Positions 51,263 to 59,282 of a stretch of 64,000 nucleotides of DNA are shown in pieces. The stretch is from Galbitalea sp036271875. Lineage in GTDB: Bacteria > Actinomycetota > Actinomycetes > Actinomycetales > Microbacteriaceae. The notes beneath the pieces are model-generated. The model did not search any database, was not told where the DNA came from, and worked only from the letters and a program-made list of their open reading frames with translations. The stretch is from positions 53,020-117,019 of the forward strand of contig DATAZU010000006.1 in NCBI GenBank assembly GCA_036271875.1. The letters run 5' to 3'. Position 1 is the stretch's first letter, and each line of letters begins with the position of its first letter. The position numbers and the translations under genes were made by a program.

Positions 51263-52177
51263 CTAGCCGGCGTCGATCATCTCTCGGCGGTAGCGCTCTG
51301 CGGCGGCGCGATTGACGGCGGCCGCGGCATCCGCGATCTCGGCATCCTCGATGTCGGCGTCCGTTGGCGCTCGTCTGCTCGCCTTCTGCGCCCGCTCCGC
51401 CGCATGCTGGCGCTCCACCGGATCCTGCGAATTACGGATGCGGTACTCCTGACGAAGCGCCCAGGCCAACCCGCCGAAGCCCATGATCGCGAACAGTATC
51501 CACTGGAACGCGTATGACAGGAACGGCCCCGGATCGAGCACGGGTTTGGCGGCTGCGATCGGGCGTGCCACCGGCTTAGGGGTTTCCGACGTCAGCAAGC
51601 CGTATGCGCCGGTGTATGTGCCCGTCAGATGCACCATTTGTGTCACCGTCGGCAGGTTGATCTCCGAAATTTGACCCTTGGGCGATGTCCGTCCGGGCAG
51701 CACCGTCTCACTGCCCTGCAGGCGCGCAGTCACGACCTCGTGCCCGGTCGGAGCCGGTGGAATGTAGTCGGGATACGAGTGCTTCGTACCGACAGAAACC
51801 CATCCTCGATCAACGATGAAGACGTCGCCGTTCGTCTCCCGGAATGGAGTGAGCACTTCGAAACCGGGATCGTCGCCAAGCGAGCGATCACGCACGAGCA
51901 GTTGCTTCGACGGCAGGTACTCGCCGGTGAGCGTGACCTTGCGCCAGGCGTTCTGGCTCGAATACGAAGATTTCGAGGGCAGCAGAACCGACGGCGTCAC
52001 AGCGGCAGCCTTGTAGTTCGCCGTGACCAGGGTGTTCTCGGTCACCGTCTGCTCGTTCCTGCCGAACTGCCACCGGGACAGGAACACGCAGGCGACCGCA
52101 AAAACGATCGCCATCCCGAGGTAGGTGAACCAGCGACGCTGGGCGGCGAACCTCCATCTGGCTAGAAAGTCCTTCAT
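51263..52177 (-). CDS. SURF1 family cytochrome oxidase biogenesis protein
   Basis: 304 residues from ATG 52177, overlapping the previous gene's stop (ATGA). N-terminal membrane helix (about 17-37), periplasmic domain with WRKVTLTGEYLPSKQLLVRDR and VDRGWVSVG, and a second helix (about 222-242, FLSYAFQWILFAIMGFGGLAW). An Ala/Glu/Arg-rich cytoplasmic tail of about 60 residues follows. SURF1 helps insert heme a into oxidase subunit I, fitting with ctaA and ctaB 9 kb away. Third gene of the DUF3099-zinc ribbon-SURF1 unit. Confidence 0.92.
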   Translation of the reverse strand: MKDFLARWRFAAQRRWFTYLGMAIVFAVACVFLSRWQFGRNEQTVTENTLVTANYKAAAVTPSVLLPSKSSYSSQNAWRKVTLTGEYLPSKQLLVRDRSLGDDPGFEVLTPFRETNGDVFIVDRGWVSVGTKHSYPDYIPPAPTGHEVVTARLQGSETVLPGRTSPKGQISEINLPTVTQMVHLTGTYTGAYGLLTSETPKPVARPIAAAKPVLDPGPFLSYAFQWILFAIMGFGGLAWALRQEYRIRNSQDPVERQHAAERAQKASRRAPTDADIEDAEIADAAAAVNRAAAERYRREMIDAG

Positions 52178-52422
52178 AGCTGAGTCGACACCACGTCCGG
52201 GAGCGCGGTGACCTCGGTGCCGAGTGGAGCGACCACGACGGGAAAGTCGCGCGCGTCCAGGTAATCCCGCAGGTATCCGACGTGTTCGTCGCAGGCGTGC
52301 CAGACCTTGACCCGGTCAGCCGAGTGGATCTTCGGATTGCGCCAGTTCACGGTTGAGGTCGCGGCCGAGTCGCATCCCGCTCGCGAGCAGATGGGCTCGG
52401 ATCCGGCATCGAATCCGATCAT
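52174..52422 (-). CDS. Small protein with a putative zinc-binding Cys/His set
   Basis: 82 residues from ATG 52422, overlapping the DUF3099 stop and itself overlapping SURF1. Cys12, Cys17, Cys44 and His47 (ICSRAGC and WHACDEH) form a C-x4-C...C-x2-H set resembling a zinc ribbon. NWRNPKIHS precedes the second pair. Similar short actinobacterial proteins accompany SURF1. Function unknown; the tight coupling suggests a link to oxidase assembly. Confidence 0.78.
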   Translation of the reverse strand: MIGFDAGSEPICSRAGCDSAATSTVNWRNPKIHSADRVKVWHACDEHVGYLRDYLDARDFPVVVAPLGTEVTALPDVVSTQL

Positions 52423-52721
52423 GCGTCTGGACCGGCCTGATCGCGACCCACGTGAACGAGGCTTCCCGGCCGCTCGACCGGGACCACACGCGGCTGGACA
52501 ACCGTGTTGGCAAGCACAACCGCGACGTACGGCAGAATGATCGCCCCGGCAAGGGGAATGAGCGCCCACCAGTTGTGCCACCAGTTGTAGACGAAGATCG
52601 CCGCGATGAAACAGATGAGCCGAATCAGCATCGTGATCAGGTATCTGATCATGCGGCCGCGTCGCTCCGCATCTGGCGACTGCGGCAGCGAGGTGGCTGA
52701 CTGCACTGGCTGTTTCTTCAT
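52419..52721 (-). CDS. DUF3099 family small membrane protein
   Basis: 100 residues from ATG 52721, with GGGAG upstream. Two membrane helices (about 30-45 and 53-72; LIRLICFIAAIFVYNWW and LIPLAGAIILPYVAVVLAN). RRGRMIRYLITMLIR matches DUF3099. Function unknown. First gene of the SURF1 unit; its start faces the FabG-like gene across 47 bases. Confidence 0.82.
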   Translation of the reverse strand: MKKQPVQSATSLPQSPDAERRGRMIRYLITMLIRLICFIAAIFVYNWWHNWWALIPLAGAIILPYVAVVLANTVVQPRVVPVERPGSLVHVGRDQAGPDA

Positions 52722-52729
52722 TCGCTCCC

Positions 52730-52760
52730 AGCCTACGTCGCTCCGGCTCGTCGGTAGGCT
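52730..52760. promoter_or_regulatory. Mirror-image divergent -10 boxes between DUF3099 and the FabG-like gene
   Basis: TAGGCT on the minus strand (52735-52730) and on the plus strand (52755-52760) are each eight bases from their start codons (52721 and 52769). The surrounding TCCCAGCCTAC and GTAGGCTTGGGA are near-perfect inverses. Only 19 bases separate the two boxes, so polymerases would compete. Confidence 0.55.
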
Positions 52761-52768
52761 TGGGAGCC

Positions 52769-53479
52769 ATGACGACGACACGTACCGTTTTGGTCACAGG
52801 GGGCAATCGCGGCATTGGTTTCGCGATCGCCGAGGAGTTTCTTGCTGCGGGACACCGCGTGGCGGTAACGGCGAGATCGGGTAGTGGCCCCGATGGTGCG
52901 CTCACGGTACGGGCGGATGTCACGGACGGAGCCAGTCTCGATGCGGCCTTCGCCGAGGTCGAAGAGAAGCTCGGTCCGATCGAGGTGGTCGTTGCCAACG
53001 CGGGAATCACCCGCGACATGCTGCTGCTGCGGATGAGCGACGACGACTTCGAGAGCGTGATCAACACGAATCTTGCCGGCGCATTTCGAGTGGTGAAGCG
53101 AGCATCCAAGGGGATGCTCAAGGCCCGGTTCGGGCGCATCGTTCTGGTGTCAAGTGTCGTTGGCCTGCTCGGGTCAGCCGGACAGGTCAACTACGCGGCA
53201 TCCAAGAGCGGCCTGGTGGGTCTTGCCCGATCGGTCACTCGGGAGCTGGGTTCTCGCGGGATCACCGCGAACGTGGTTGCGCCCGGCTTCATCGAGACCG
53301 ATATGACCGCGGAGTTGTCCGAGCAGCAGCAGGCCGAGTACAAGAAGTCGATCCCGGCGGGACGGTACGCCACTCCCGGCGAGGTCGCCAAGGTGATCAC
53401 GTGGCTCGCCGGGGACGACGCCGGCTACATCTCCGGAGCCGTCATCCCGGTCGATGGTGGGCTCGGTATGGGGCACTAG
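52769..53479 (+). CDS. fabG: FabG-like 3-oxoacyl-[ACP] reductase (SDR)
   Basis: 236 residues from ATG 52769. NADPH motif TGGNRGIGFAIA, NAG in VVANAGITRD, catalytic Ser in VLVSSVVG and YAASKSG with the Tyr-x3-Lys, then NVVAPGFIETDM. It reduces 3-oxoacyl thioesters in fatty acid or related pathways. No other fatty-acid gene is near, so a different carbonyl substrate is possible. The stop is eight bases from that of serB, which converges. Confidence 0.88.
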   Translation: MTTTRTVLVTGGNRGIGFAIAEEFLAAGHRVAVTARSGSGPDGALTVRADVTDGASLDAAFAEVEEKLGPIEVVVANAGITRDMLLLRMSDDDFESVINTNLAGAFRVVKRASKGMLKARFGRIVLVSSVVGLLGSAGQVNYAASKSGLVGLARSVTRELGSRGITANVVAPGFIETDMTAELSEQQQAEYKKSIPAGRYATPGEVAKVITWLAGDDAGYISGAVIPVDGGLGMGH

Positions 53480-53487
53480 CCAAGTAC

Positions 53488-54126
53488 TCAGCCACGAAGG
53501 CCAAGCAGAGGCAGCAGTTGCGACAGGTCGCGGACATCCATGACGACGTTCGCCTCGTCTCGCACGGGCGCCTTGGCATCGAAGCCGACCGCGAGGCCCG
53601 TGATTGCCATCATGGGGAGATCGTTCGCGCCGTCGCCCACGGCAATTGTCTGTGTCAGCGCAACACCGAAGTCTTCGGCCCACTCGCGAAGAGTGGATGC
53701 CTTTGCCGCAGCGTCGATGACCGGTCCGACGAGTCCGCCGGTCAGTGTCCCGTCGGCCACCTCGAGCCGGTTCGCCCGCCAATAGTTGAGCCCGAGCGCC
53801 TGCGCGATCGGATCGATGACCTCGTGGAACCCCCCAGACACAACGCCGACCGCACCTTCGGCCGCCTGCACCGCAGCCACCATCTCTGGTACGCCGCTGG
53901 TAACCGTGACCCGGGCGTGGATCGTCTCGAACACGGAAGCCGGAAGTCCCCGAAGGGTCCCAACTCGGGAGCGAAGGCTCTCTTCGAAGTCCAGCTCGCC
54001 GTTCATCGCCTTGAAGGTGATTGCAGCCACCTGCTCCAGAGATCCGGCCTGCTCCGCGAGAAGCTCAATGACCTCGTTCTCGATGAGTGTCGAGTCGACG
54101 TCGAGCACTACGAGGAATCGGGCCAT
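53488..54126 (-). CDS. serB: Phosphoserine phosphatase
   Basis: 212 residues from ATG 54126. HAD motif I LDVDSTLIENEVIE with Asp9 nucleophile and Asp11 acid, SGGF (motif II), Lys in DAAAKASTL and GDGANDLPMM (motif IV). It makes serine from phosphoserine. No ACT domain is attached. The upstream glgC stop codon provides the first bases of its -10 box. Confidence 0.94.
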   Translation of the reverse strand: MARFLVVLDVDSTLIENEVIELLAEQAGSLEQVAAITFKAMNGELDFEESLRSRVGTLRGLPASVFETIHARVTVTSGVPEMVAAVQAAEGAVGVVSGGFHEVIDPIAQALGLNYWRANRLEVADGTLTGGLVGPVIDAAAKASTLREWAEDFGVALTQTIAVGDGANDLPMMAITGLAVGFDAKAPVRDEANVVMDVRDLSQLLPLLGLRG

Positions 54127-54134
54127 GGCACCCA

Positions 54135-54140
54135 AGTCTA
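54135..54140 (-). promoter_or_regulatory. -10 box TAGACT for serB, made from the glgC stop codon
   Basis: On the minus strand TAGACT starts with the glgC stop TAG (54140-54138). Eight bases then lead to ATG 54126. Confidence 0.45.
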
Positions 54141-55376
54141 GGAAACGACGACGCCCTTCCCGACCACCGTGATGCCGGAGTCGGTGACGGTGAAACCGCG
54201 GGCGCGATCGTCATCGTGGTTGACCCCGACACGGGCACCCACTGCAATCTCGACGTCCTTGTCCAGGATGGCCCGTCGAACAATCGCATTCGGTCCGATG
54301 TGCACGCGATCGAAGACGACCGAGTCGACGACCGATGATCCCGATTCGATGACGCACCACGATCCCAGCACGCTGCGCTCGAGGTGGCCACCCGATACGA
54401 GCGTGCCGAGCGACACGATGGAATCGATGGTTGTCCCTAGATTGCCTTTCGCGTCACGAACGAACTTCGCCGGGGGCGAGTTGAGTTGCTGGCTGAAGAT
54501 CGGCCACTCACGGTTGTACAGGTTGAAGATCGGCAGCGCCGAAATCAGGTCCTGGTGCGCGTCGAAGAACGAGTCGATGGTCCCAACATCCCGCCAGTAG
54601 AACTTGTCGCGCTCGGTTGACCCGGGAACATCGTTCTGGTTGAGGTCGTACACGGCCGCTTCGCCCCGGGCGACGAAATCCGGAACGATGTCACCGCCCA
54701 TGTCGTGATTCGACTCGGTGCTTTCGCCGTCACGCGTGACGGCATCCATCAGGATGTTGGCATCGAAGACGTAGTTGCCCATGGACGCTAGAACCTCGCC
54801 GGGGGAATCCGCGAGACCGACGGCGTTCTGCGGCTTCTCGTGAAATGCACCGATCCGGCGTGGATCCTTCTCGTCAAGTTCGATAACCCCGAACTGGTCG
54901 GCGAGCGAGATGGGCTGACGGATGGCGGCAACGGTCACCCCTGCGCCGGAGTCGATGTGCGCATCGATCATCTGCGCGAAGTCCATCCGATAGACGTGGT
55001 CGGCACCGACGACAACCACAATGTCCGGCCGCTCGTCTCGCAACAGGTTGAGGCTCTGCAGAATGGCATCGGCAGAGCCTGCGAACCAGCGCTTGCCGAG
55101 GCGCTGCTGCGCCGGTACGGAGGCGACGTACGAGCTCGTGATCCCGTCGAGGCGCCAGGTCTGGGAAACGTGACGATCAAGGCTGTGCGACTTGTACTGG
55201 GTCAGCACAACGATCTGGCGCAGACCCGAGTTGATCAGGTTGCTGAGGGCGAAGTCAATGAGGCGATAGCCGCCGCCAAAGGGCACGGCCGGTTTCGCCC
55301 GGTCGGCTGTGAGCGGCATGAGCCGTTTGCCCTCGCCGCCGGCAAGTACTATCCCAAAGATCTTCTTCGACGCCAC
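54138..55376 (-). CDS. glgC: Glucose-1-phosphate adenylyltransferase
   Basis: 412 residues from GTG 55376; the nearby ATG 55378 is in another frame. GGEGKRLMPLTADRAKPAVPFGG near the N-terminus is split in two parts here: the pyrophosphorylase loop GGEGKRLMPLT and the Lys-containing RAKPAVPF. VGADHVYRMDF and EKPQNAVGLAD are substrate motifs. A C-terminal left-handed helix domain carries effector sites. It makes ADP-glucose for glycogen; divergent from glgA. Confidence 0.97.
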   Translation of the reverse strand: MASKKIFGIVLAGGEGKRLMPLTADRAKPAVPFGGGYRLIDFALSNLINSGLRQIVVLTQYKSHSLDRHVSQTWRLDGITSSYVASVPAQQRLGKRWFAGSADAILQSLNLLRDERPDIVVVVGADHVYRMDFAQMIDAHIDSGAGVTVAAIRQPISLADQFGVIELDEKDPRRIGAFHEKPQNAVGLADSPGEVLASMGNYVFDANILMDAVTRDGESTESNHDMGGDIVPDFVARGEAAVYDLNQNDVPGSTERDKFYWRDVGTIDSFFDAHQDLISALPIFNLYNREWPIFSQQLNSPPAKFVRDAKGNLGTTIDSIVSLGTLVSGGHLERSVLGSWCVIESGSSVVDSVVFDRVHIGPNAIVRRAILDKDVEIAVGARVGVNHDDDRARGFTVTDSGITVVGKGVVVS

Positions 55377-55382
55377 ATGCTC

Positions 55383-55388
55383 AGAGTA
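55383..55388 (-). promoter_or_regulatory. -10 box TACTCT for glgC, leaderless spacing
   Basis: On the minus strand TACTCT, six bases (GAGCAT), then GTG 55376. It lies 22 bases from the glgA -10 box facing the other way. Confidence 0.5.
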
Positions 55389-55410
55389 GGACGTGCTGGA
55401 GCGGCTGTAC

Positions 55411-55416
55411 TAGCGT
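55411..55416 (+). promoter_or_regulatory. -10 box TAGCGT for glgA, leaderless spacing
   Basis: TAGCGT, six bases (TCAGGG), then ATG 55423. Confidence 0.5.
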
Positions 55417-55422
55417 TCAGGG

Positions 55423-56607
55423 ATGCGAGTCGATCTTCTGAGCAGGGAATATCCGCCAGAGGTCTACGGCGGGGCTGGCGTACACGTTGCCGAGCTCGTC
55501 CGGGCGCTCCGTCGGCACGATACGGATGTTCGCGTCCGAGCATTCGGTAAGCCCCGCGACGAGGCTGAGGTGTCCTCATATCTTGTGCCAGCCGATCTGG
55601 CAGATGCGAATCCTGCACTTGCGACACTCGGCGTTGACCTGCAAATGGCTCACGACGTTGCCGGCGCCGATCTGGTTCACTCCCACACCTGGTACGCCAA
55701 CGCTGCTGGACAGGTCGCATCGCTGCTCTACGGCATCCCGCACGTCGTCACGGCCCACTCGCTCGAGCCACTACGACCGTGGAAGGCCGAGCAACTCGGC
55801 GGCGGGTACCGGCTCTCGAGCTGGATCGAAGCATCCGCCTTCGCTAGTGCAGCCAAAATTATCGCCGTGAGCGACGGCATGCGGCGCGACATCCTGCGCT
55901 GCTATCCGACCCTCGACCCCGCGAAGGTTGAAGTGGTGTACAACGGCATCGATCTGACCGCCTGGAAACCGAACCACGACGACAAGCTGGTAGCGGCGCT
56001 CGGCGTTGACCCTGCACGACCGTCCGTCGTCTTCGTCGGCCGAATCACCCGCCAGAAGGGACTCCCGTACCTGCTGCGTGCGGCAGCCCTGCTGCCCCAG
56101 GAGGTCCAGGTGGTGCTCTGCGCCGGTGCTCCCGACACACCGGAGATCCTGGAGGAGGTGCGGTCCGGTGTCGCCGCGCTGCAGAAGCTTCGCACCGGGG
56201 TGGTCTGGATCGACCGTCTCCTCAGCCGGTCCGAACTCAGCGCAGTACTGACCAGTGCCACGACGTTCGTCTGCCCCTCGATCTACGAGCCCCTTGGCAT
56301 CGTCAACCTGGAGGCCATGGCCTGCGGCATTGCGGTCGTCGGTACCGCGACGGGCGGAATTCCCGAGGTCGTCGACGACGGAGTGACCGGCAGGCTGGTG
56401 CCCATCGATCAGGCGACCGACGGCACGGGTACGCCGGTGGACCCCGACCGTTTCGTTGCAGACCTTGCCGCCGCACTGACCCTGGTCGTCAGCAACCCCA
56501 AGCTCGCAAGGAAGATGGGCGCGGCCGGACGGGCGCGGGCAGAATCGCTGTTCAGTTGGGACCGGATAGCTCTTCGCACGAAAGAGATCTATTCCTCGCT
56601 GATCTAG
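55423..56607 (+). CDS. glgA: Glycogen synthase, actinobacterial GT4 type
   Basis: 394 residues from ATG 55423. N-terminal YPPEVYGGAGVHVAEL with the glycogen synthase GGAG loop, HSHTWYAN, FVGRITRQKG, and the GT4 donor motif SIYEPLGIVNLEAMACG. Length and sequence are of the GT4 glycogen synthase form found in actinobacteria; the mycobacterial homolog (GlgM) makes maltose 1-phosphate. glgC is divergent with 46 bases between, so ADP-glucose supply and use are co-regulated. Confidence 0.93.
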   Translation: MRVDLLSREYPPEVYGGAGVHVAELVRALRRHDTDVRVRAFGKPRDEAEVSSYLVPADLADANPALATLGVDLQMAHDVAGADLVHSHTWYANAAGQVASLLYGIPHVVTAHSLEPLRPWKAEQLGGGYRLSSWIEASAFASAAKIIAVSDGMRRDILRCYPTLDPAKVEVVYNGIDLTAWKPNHDDKLVAALGVDPARPSVVFVGRITRQKGLPYLLRAAALLPQEVQVVLCAGAPDTPEILEEVRSGVAALQKLRTGVVWIDRLLSRSELSAVLTSATTFVCPSIYEPLGIVNLEAMACGIAVVGTATGGIPEVVDDGVTGRLVPIDQATDGTGTPVDPDRFVADLAAALTLVVSNPKLARKMGAAGRARAESLFSWDRIALRTKEIYSSLI

Positions 56608-56610
56608 GCT
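56605..56610 (+). promoter_or_regulatory. Possible -10 box TAGGCT for the ABC ATPase gene, made from the glgA stop codon
   Basis: TAGGCT begins with the glgA stop TAG 56605-56607. Nine bases (TGAGGCATC) lead to ATG 56620, and GAGG in the gap could also serve as a ribosome site. Confidence 0.35.
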
Positions 56611-56619
56611 TGAGGCATC

Positions 56620-57402
56620 ATGGCAAGCGTCCTCCGGCTGACCGATATCTCCGTTGTTCGAGACAAGAAACCCATCGTTGATCACGTGACGTGGTCGGTG
56701 AAGGCCGATGACCGCTGGGTAATTCTCGGTCCGAACGGCGCGGGCAAGACAACTCTTCTTCAGATCGCGGCCGCGCTGCTGCATCCGTCCTCCGGTACCG
56801 CGGAGCTTCTCGATACGACACTCGGGAAGGTGGATGTCTTCGACCTGCGGCCGCGCATCGGGCTCGTCTCCTCGGCGATGAGCCGCCGAATCCCCGGAGA
56901 CGAAACCGTGCTGAATGTCGTCATGACGGCCGCATACTCGGTGACCGGTCGCTGGAATGAAGAGTACGAAGACGTGGATGTTGCGCGGGCGCACCGAGTG
57001 CTGGGGGAGTGGAAGCTCGACCAGCTCGCCGAGCGCCGTTTTGGTGGACTGAGCGATGGGGAGCAGAAGCGGGTACTGATCGCGCGAGCCGTCATGACGG
57101 ATCCCGAACTACTGCTGTTGGACGAGCCCGCAGCAAGTCTCGATCTGGGTTCGCGCGAGGAGCTGCTGCAGTTGCTCAGTGGATTTGCCAAGTCAAAACA
57201 TTCGCCCGCAATCATCATGGTCACCCATCACGTCGAGGAGATTCCATCGGGCTTCACTCACGCGCTGCTGCTCGCCGACGGCAAGGTTGTTGGAGAGGGC
57301 ACACTGGACGAGGTCATTACGGCAAAGAAACTCTCCACGACGTTCGGACTCGACCTCGAGCTTTCGACGTCACACGGCCGATTCAGCGCTCGCGCACGGT
57401 GA
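56620..57402 (+). CDS. Stand-alone ABC transporter ATP-binding protein
   Basis: 260 residues from ATG 56620. Walker A GPNGAGKTTL (about 38-47), signature LSDGEQKRVLIA with Asp for the second Gly, Walker B LLLLDEPAASLD, and the H-loop HHVEE. No permease, binding protein or second ATPase is encoded beside it. It resembles the YlmA/ModF-like cytosolic ATPases of actinobacteria. Substrate unknown. Confidence 0.88.
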   Translation: MASVLRLTDISVVRDKKPIVDHVTWSVKADDRWVILGPNGAGKTTLLQIAAALLHPSSGTAELLDTTLGKVDVFDLRPRIGLVSSAMSRRIPGDETVLNVVMTAAYSVTGRWNEEYEDVDVARAHRVLGEWKLDQLAERRFGGLSDGEQKRVLIARAVMTDPELLLLDEPAASLDLGSREELLQLLSGFAKSKHSPAIIMVTHHVEEIPSGFTHALLLADGKVVGEGTLDEVITAKKLSTTFGLDLELSTSHGRFSARAR

Positions 57403-57426
57403 GTCGCCCCGCCAGCATCCGTCTGG

Positions 57427-57432
57427 TATTCT
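57427..57432 (+). promoter_or_regulatory. Candidate -10 box TATTCT for rpmE2
   Basis: TATTCT lies 81 bases before ATG 57514. A leader of about 75 bases with AAGGA as ribosome site is predicted. No Zur-type palindrome is obvious. Confidence 0.35.
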
Positions 57433-57513
57433 GATTAGTCGGCTCTGAGGCCCTGGGTCTCGCCGCGACTTTTCTCCAAGCACCACACCAACGCCAATTC
57501 TCAAGGAATCACC

Positions 57514-57762
57514 ATGAAGTCAGACATCCACCCCGAGTACGCTCCGATCGTTTTCCGCGACCTCGCGTCGGGTGAGACGTTCCTGACGCGCTCCACCGCG
57601 ACCAGCGAGAAGACCATCGACCTCGATGGAGTCACGTATCCGGTCATCGACGTGGAGATCTCCTCGGCGTCGCACCCGTTCTACACGGGTAAGCAGCGCA
57701 TCCTCGACTCCGCTGGCCGCGTTGAGAAGTTCAACTCGCGCTACAAGGGCTTCAGCAAGTAG
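57514..57762 (+). CDS. rpmE2: 50S ribosomal protein L31 type B
   Basis: 82 residues from ATG 57514, with AAGGA upstream. It begins MKSDIHPEYAPIVFRD and has SASHPFYTGKQRILD and GRVEKFNSRY, the type B L31 pattern. It lacks the zinc CxxC of type A, so it is the zinc-independent paralog that in other bacteria replaces the zinc form in zinc shortage. Followed by a strong terminator. Confidence 0.95.
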   Translation: MKSDIHPEYAPIVFRDLASGETFLTRSTATSEKTIDLDGVTYPVIDVEISSASHPFYTGKQRILDSAGRVEKFNSRYKGFSK

Positions 57763-57777
57763 CCCAGCAGGTTCGGA

Positions 57778-57813
57778 AGAACGGGCGTCCGACGAGAGTC
57801 GGGCGCCCGTTCT
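57778..57813. terminator. Terminator between rpmE2 and the secreted glycosidase-like gene
   Basis: A 16-base stem (57778-57793 with 57798-57813, one G-T pair) closes a GAGA tetraloop and is followed by CTCTG. It lies between convergent stops and can serve both. Confidence 0.9.
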
Positions 57814-57840
57814 CTCTGTCCGAAGGCAGCTTCGAACCCG

Positions 57841-59220
57841 TCAGGATGCGATCAGCGGCGACATCGCCGACAGCGTCAGCGTCGCATAGTTGTTCTCGGT
57901 GCCCGTCACGGCAACCGTGATGTAGTGGCCGACGTCCTGTGCAGTGAGCGAGTACGTCGTGGCGGTCGTCCCCGAAGCAACCTGGGCGCCGTCGCGGTAC
58001 CAGGTGTATGTAAAGCTCACGGGCGCCGGCCTCCACGTCCCCGGCGTCACAGTGAGCGTGTGCCCGCTCGTGAACGTGCCGGAGAGCCGTGGAGTAGCTG
58101 GCGTCAGTTGCCCGAGGATCGCCACCGGGGGACTGGTCTTCGGTGTGGTGCCGTACCCGAGCTTCATCCCGGTGATCGTGACCGTGATGTTGGCGTCGGT
58201 ATCCTTGCTCGTCGTCGTGTATGTCGACGATGTCGCATCGGGAATGATCACGTTGTTGCGGTCCCACTGGTATGAGTACGACACTCCCGGCCCCCAGTTG
58301 CTTGCGGTCGCCACGAGTGTGCTCCCCGCGACCGGCGGCACCGGCGCGGCGATCGCAGCCGACGCCGCACTGAACTCCGCGCAGGAATAGTCGTTGTCGA
58401 GGTGAGTCACGAACTGGATCATCGCGACCCGTCCGCCGGGCGTTAGCGGGGGCTTCTGGCAGTCCTTTGGCGCGCCGACATACGTACCGCCCGCGAGCCA
58501 ACTGAGAAGACCAGCGAGGTGGCTGGTGGACGGCGTGACACCCGCGATCTTCTTCCACTGCAATGACGTCGAGTAGATGCCAACCGTCAGGCCTTTGCTC
58601 TGGAAGTAGTCGACCATTCCGCTCAGCGATGCCGAGTTCGCGGGCAGGTCGGCCTGCCAGGTGTTCGTAGTCTCAACATCGAGCCACCACAGGTTCGGAA
58701 CGCGGGTCAGTCGGTCGACGGCTCGTTGGTAGTCGGCGCGCGCCATGGAGTACCCATAGACGTATGCGCACGCCGATCCTGCCCTGTGCTCGCACGTCCC
58801 ATCGGGGTTCGCGACGGGAGCCCCGTCCTGCGCTGTGTCGCCTGTCGGCCACCAGGCGCCGGCCAGCGCGGGATTTCCGGTGTTGACGTACACCGAGGCG
58901 TGTGGCTGGCCGGTGGTGCCTGCGAGCAGAAGCGCCGAGTTGTACTCACTCTGAAGGCACGGGTTGTCATTATTCGCGGAACCGCCATTGATACCGACGA
59001 TCGCGAACGGAATGCCAGCAGGAAGATCGACGTGCGACGTCGCGGCGCACTGCGGGAAGGAGATGTCTATTCCAGCACCGGTAGGTGGCAGAGCGTTGGT
59101 CGCGTCGACCGGCGCGGATGCCTGGGCCGGCAGCGCCACATTCAGCAATGCCAATCCGAGAACGCCCACGAGACCGATCAGGACCCGTGCGCTCGTCCCC
59201 GACTTCGCGCTCGACTTCAC
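57841..59220 (-). CDS. Secreted DUF1906/glycosidase-like protein with Ig-like repeats
   Basis: 459 residues from GTG 59220. Signal peptide with hydrophobic core VLIGLVGVLGLALLNVAL and a likely cleavage after AQASA. The catalytic-like domain starts GAGIDISFPQC and contains WWLDVETT and VGIYSTSLQWKK, as in TIM-barrel glycoside-hydrolase-like (DUF1906) proteins. The C-terminal 170 residues are two Ig-like repeats (GSTLVATASNWGPG... and GHTLTVTPGTWRPAP...). Such proteins act on the cell wall or envelope. CATACT lies seven bases upstream of the GTG. Confidence 0.82.
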   Translation of the reverse strand: MKSSAKSGTSARVLIGLVGVLGLALLNVALPAQASAPVDATNALPPTGAGIDISFPQCAATSHVDLPAGIPFAIVGINGGSANNDNPCLQSEYNSALLLAGTTGQPHASVYVNTGNPALAGAWWPTGDTAQDGAPVANPDGTCEHRAGSACAYVYGYSMARADYQRAVDRLTRVPNLWWLDVETTNTWQADLPANSASLSGMVDYFQSKGLTVGIYSTSLQWKKIAGVTPSTSHLAGLLSWLAGGTYVGAPKDCQKPPLTPGGRVAMIQFVTHLDNDYSCAEFSAASAAIAAPVPPVAGSTLVATASNWGPGVSYSYQWDRNNVIIPDATSSTYTTTSKDTDANITVTITGMKLGYGTTPKTSPPVAILGQLTPATPRLSGTFTSGHTLTVTPGTWRPAPVSFTYTWYRDGAQVASGTTATTYSLTAQDVGHYITVAVTGTENNYATLTLSAMSPLIAS

Positions 59221-59282
59221 CTCGTCAAGTATGCGTGACTGGGCGAGGAATTCGCGAGCAGTTCCCGACACCAAGCCGTCTG

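Noticed and set aside
52174..53190. 338-residue minus-strand frame
   Set aside because: Only the last 82 codons, from ATG 52422, are supported; the rest is antisense to the FabG-like gene and DUF3099 in another frame.
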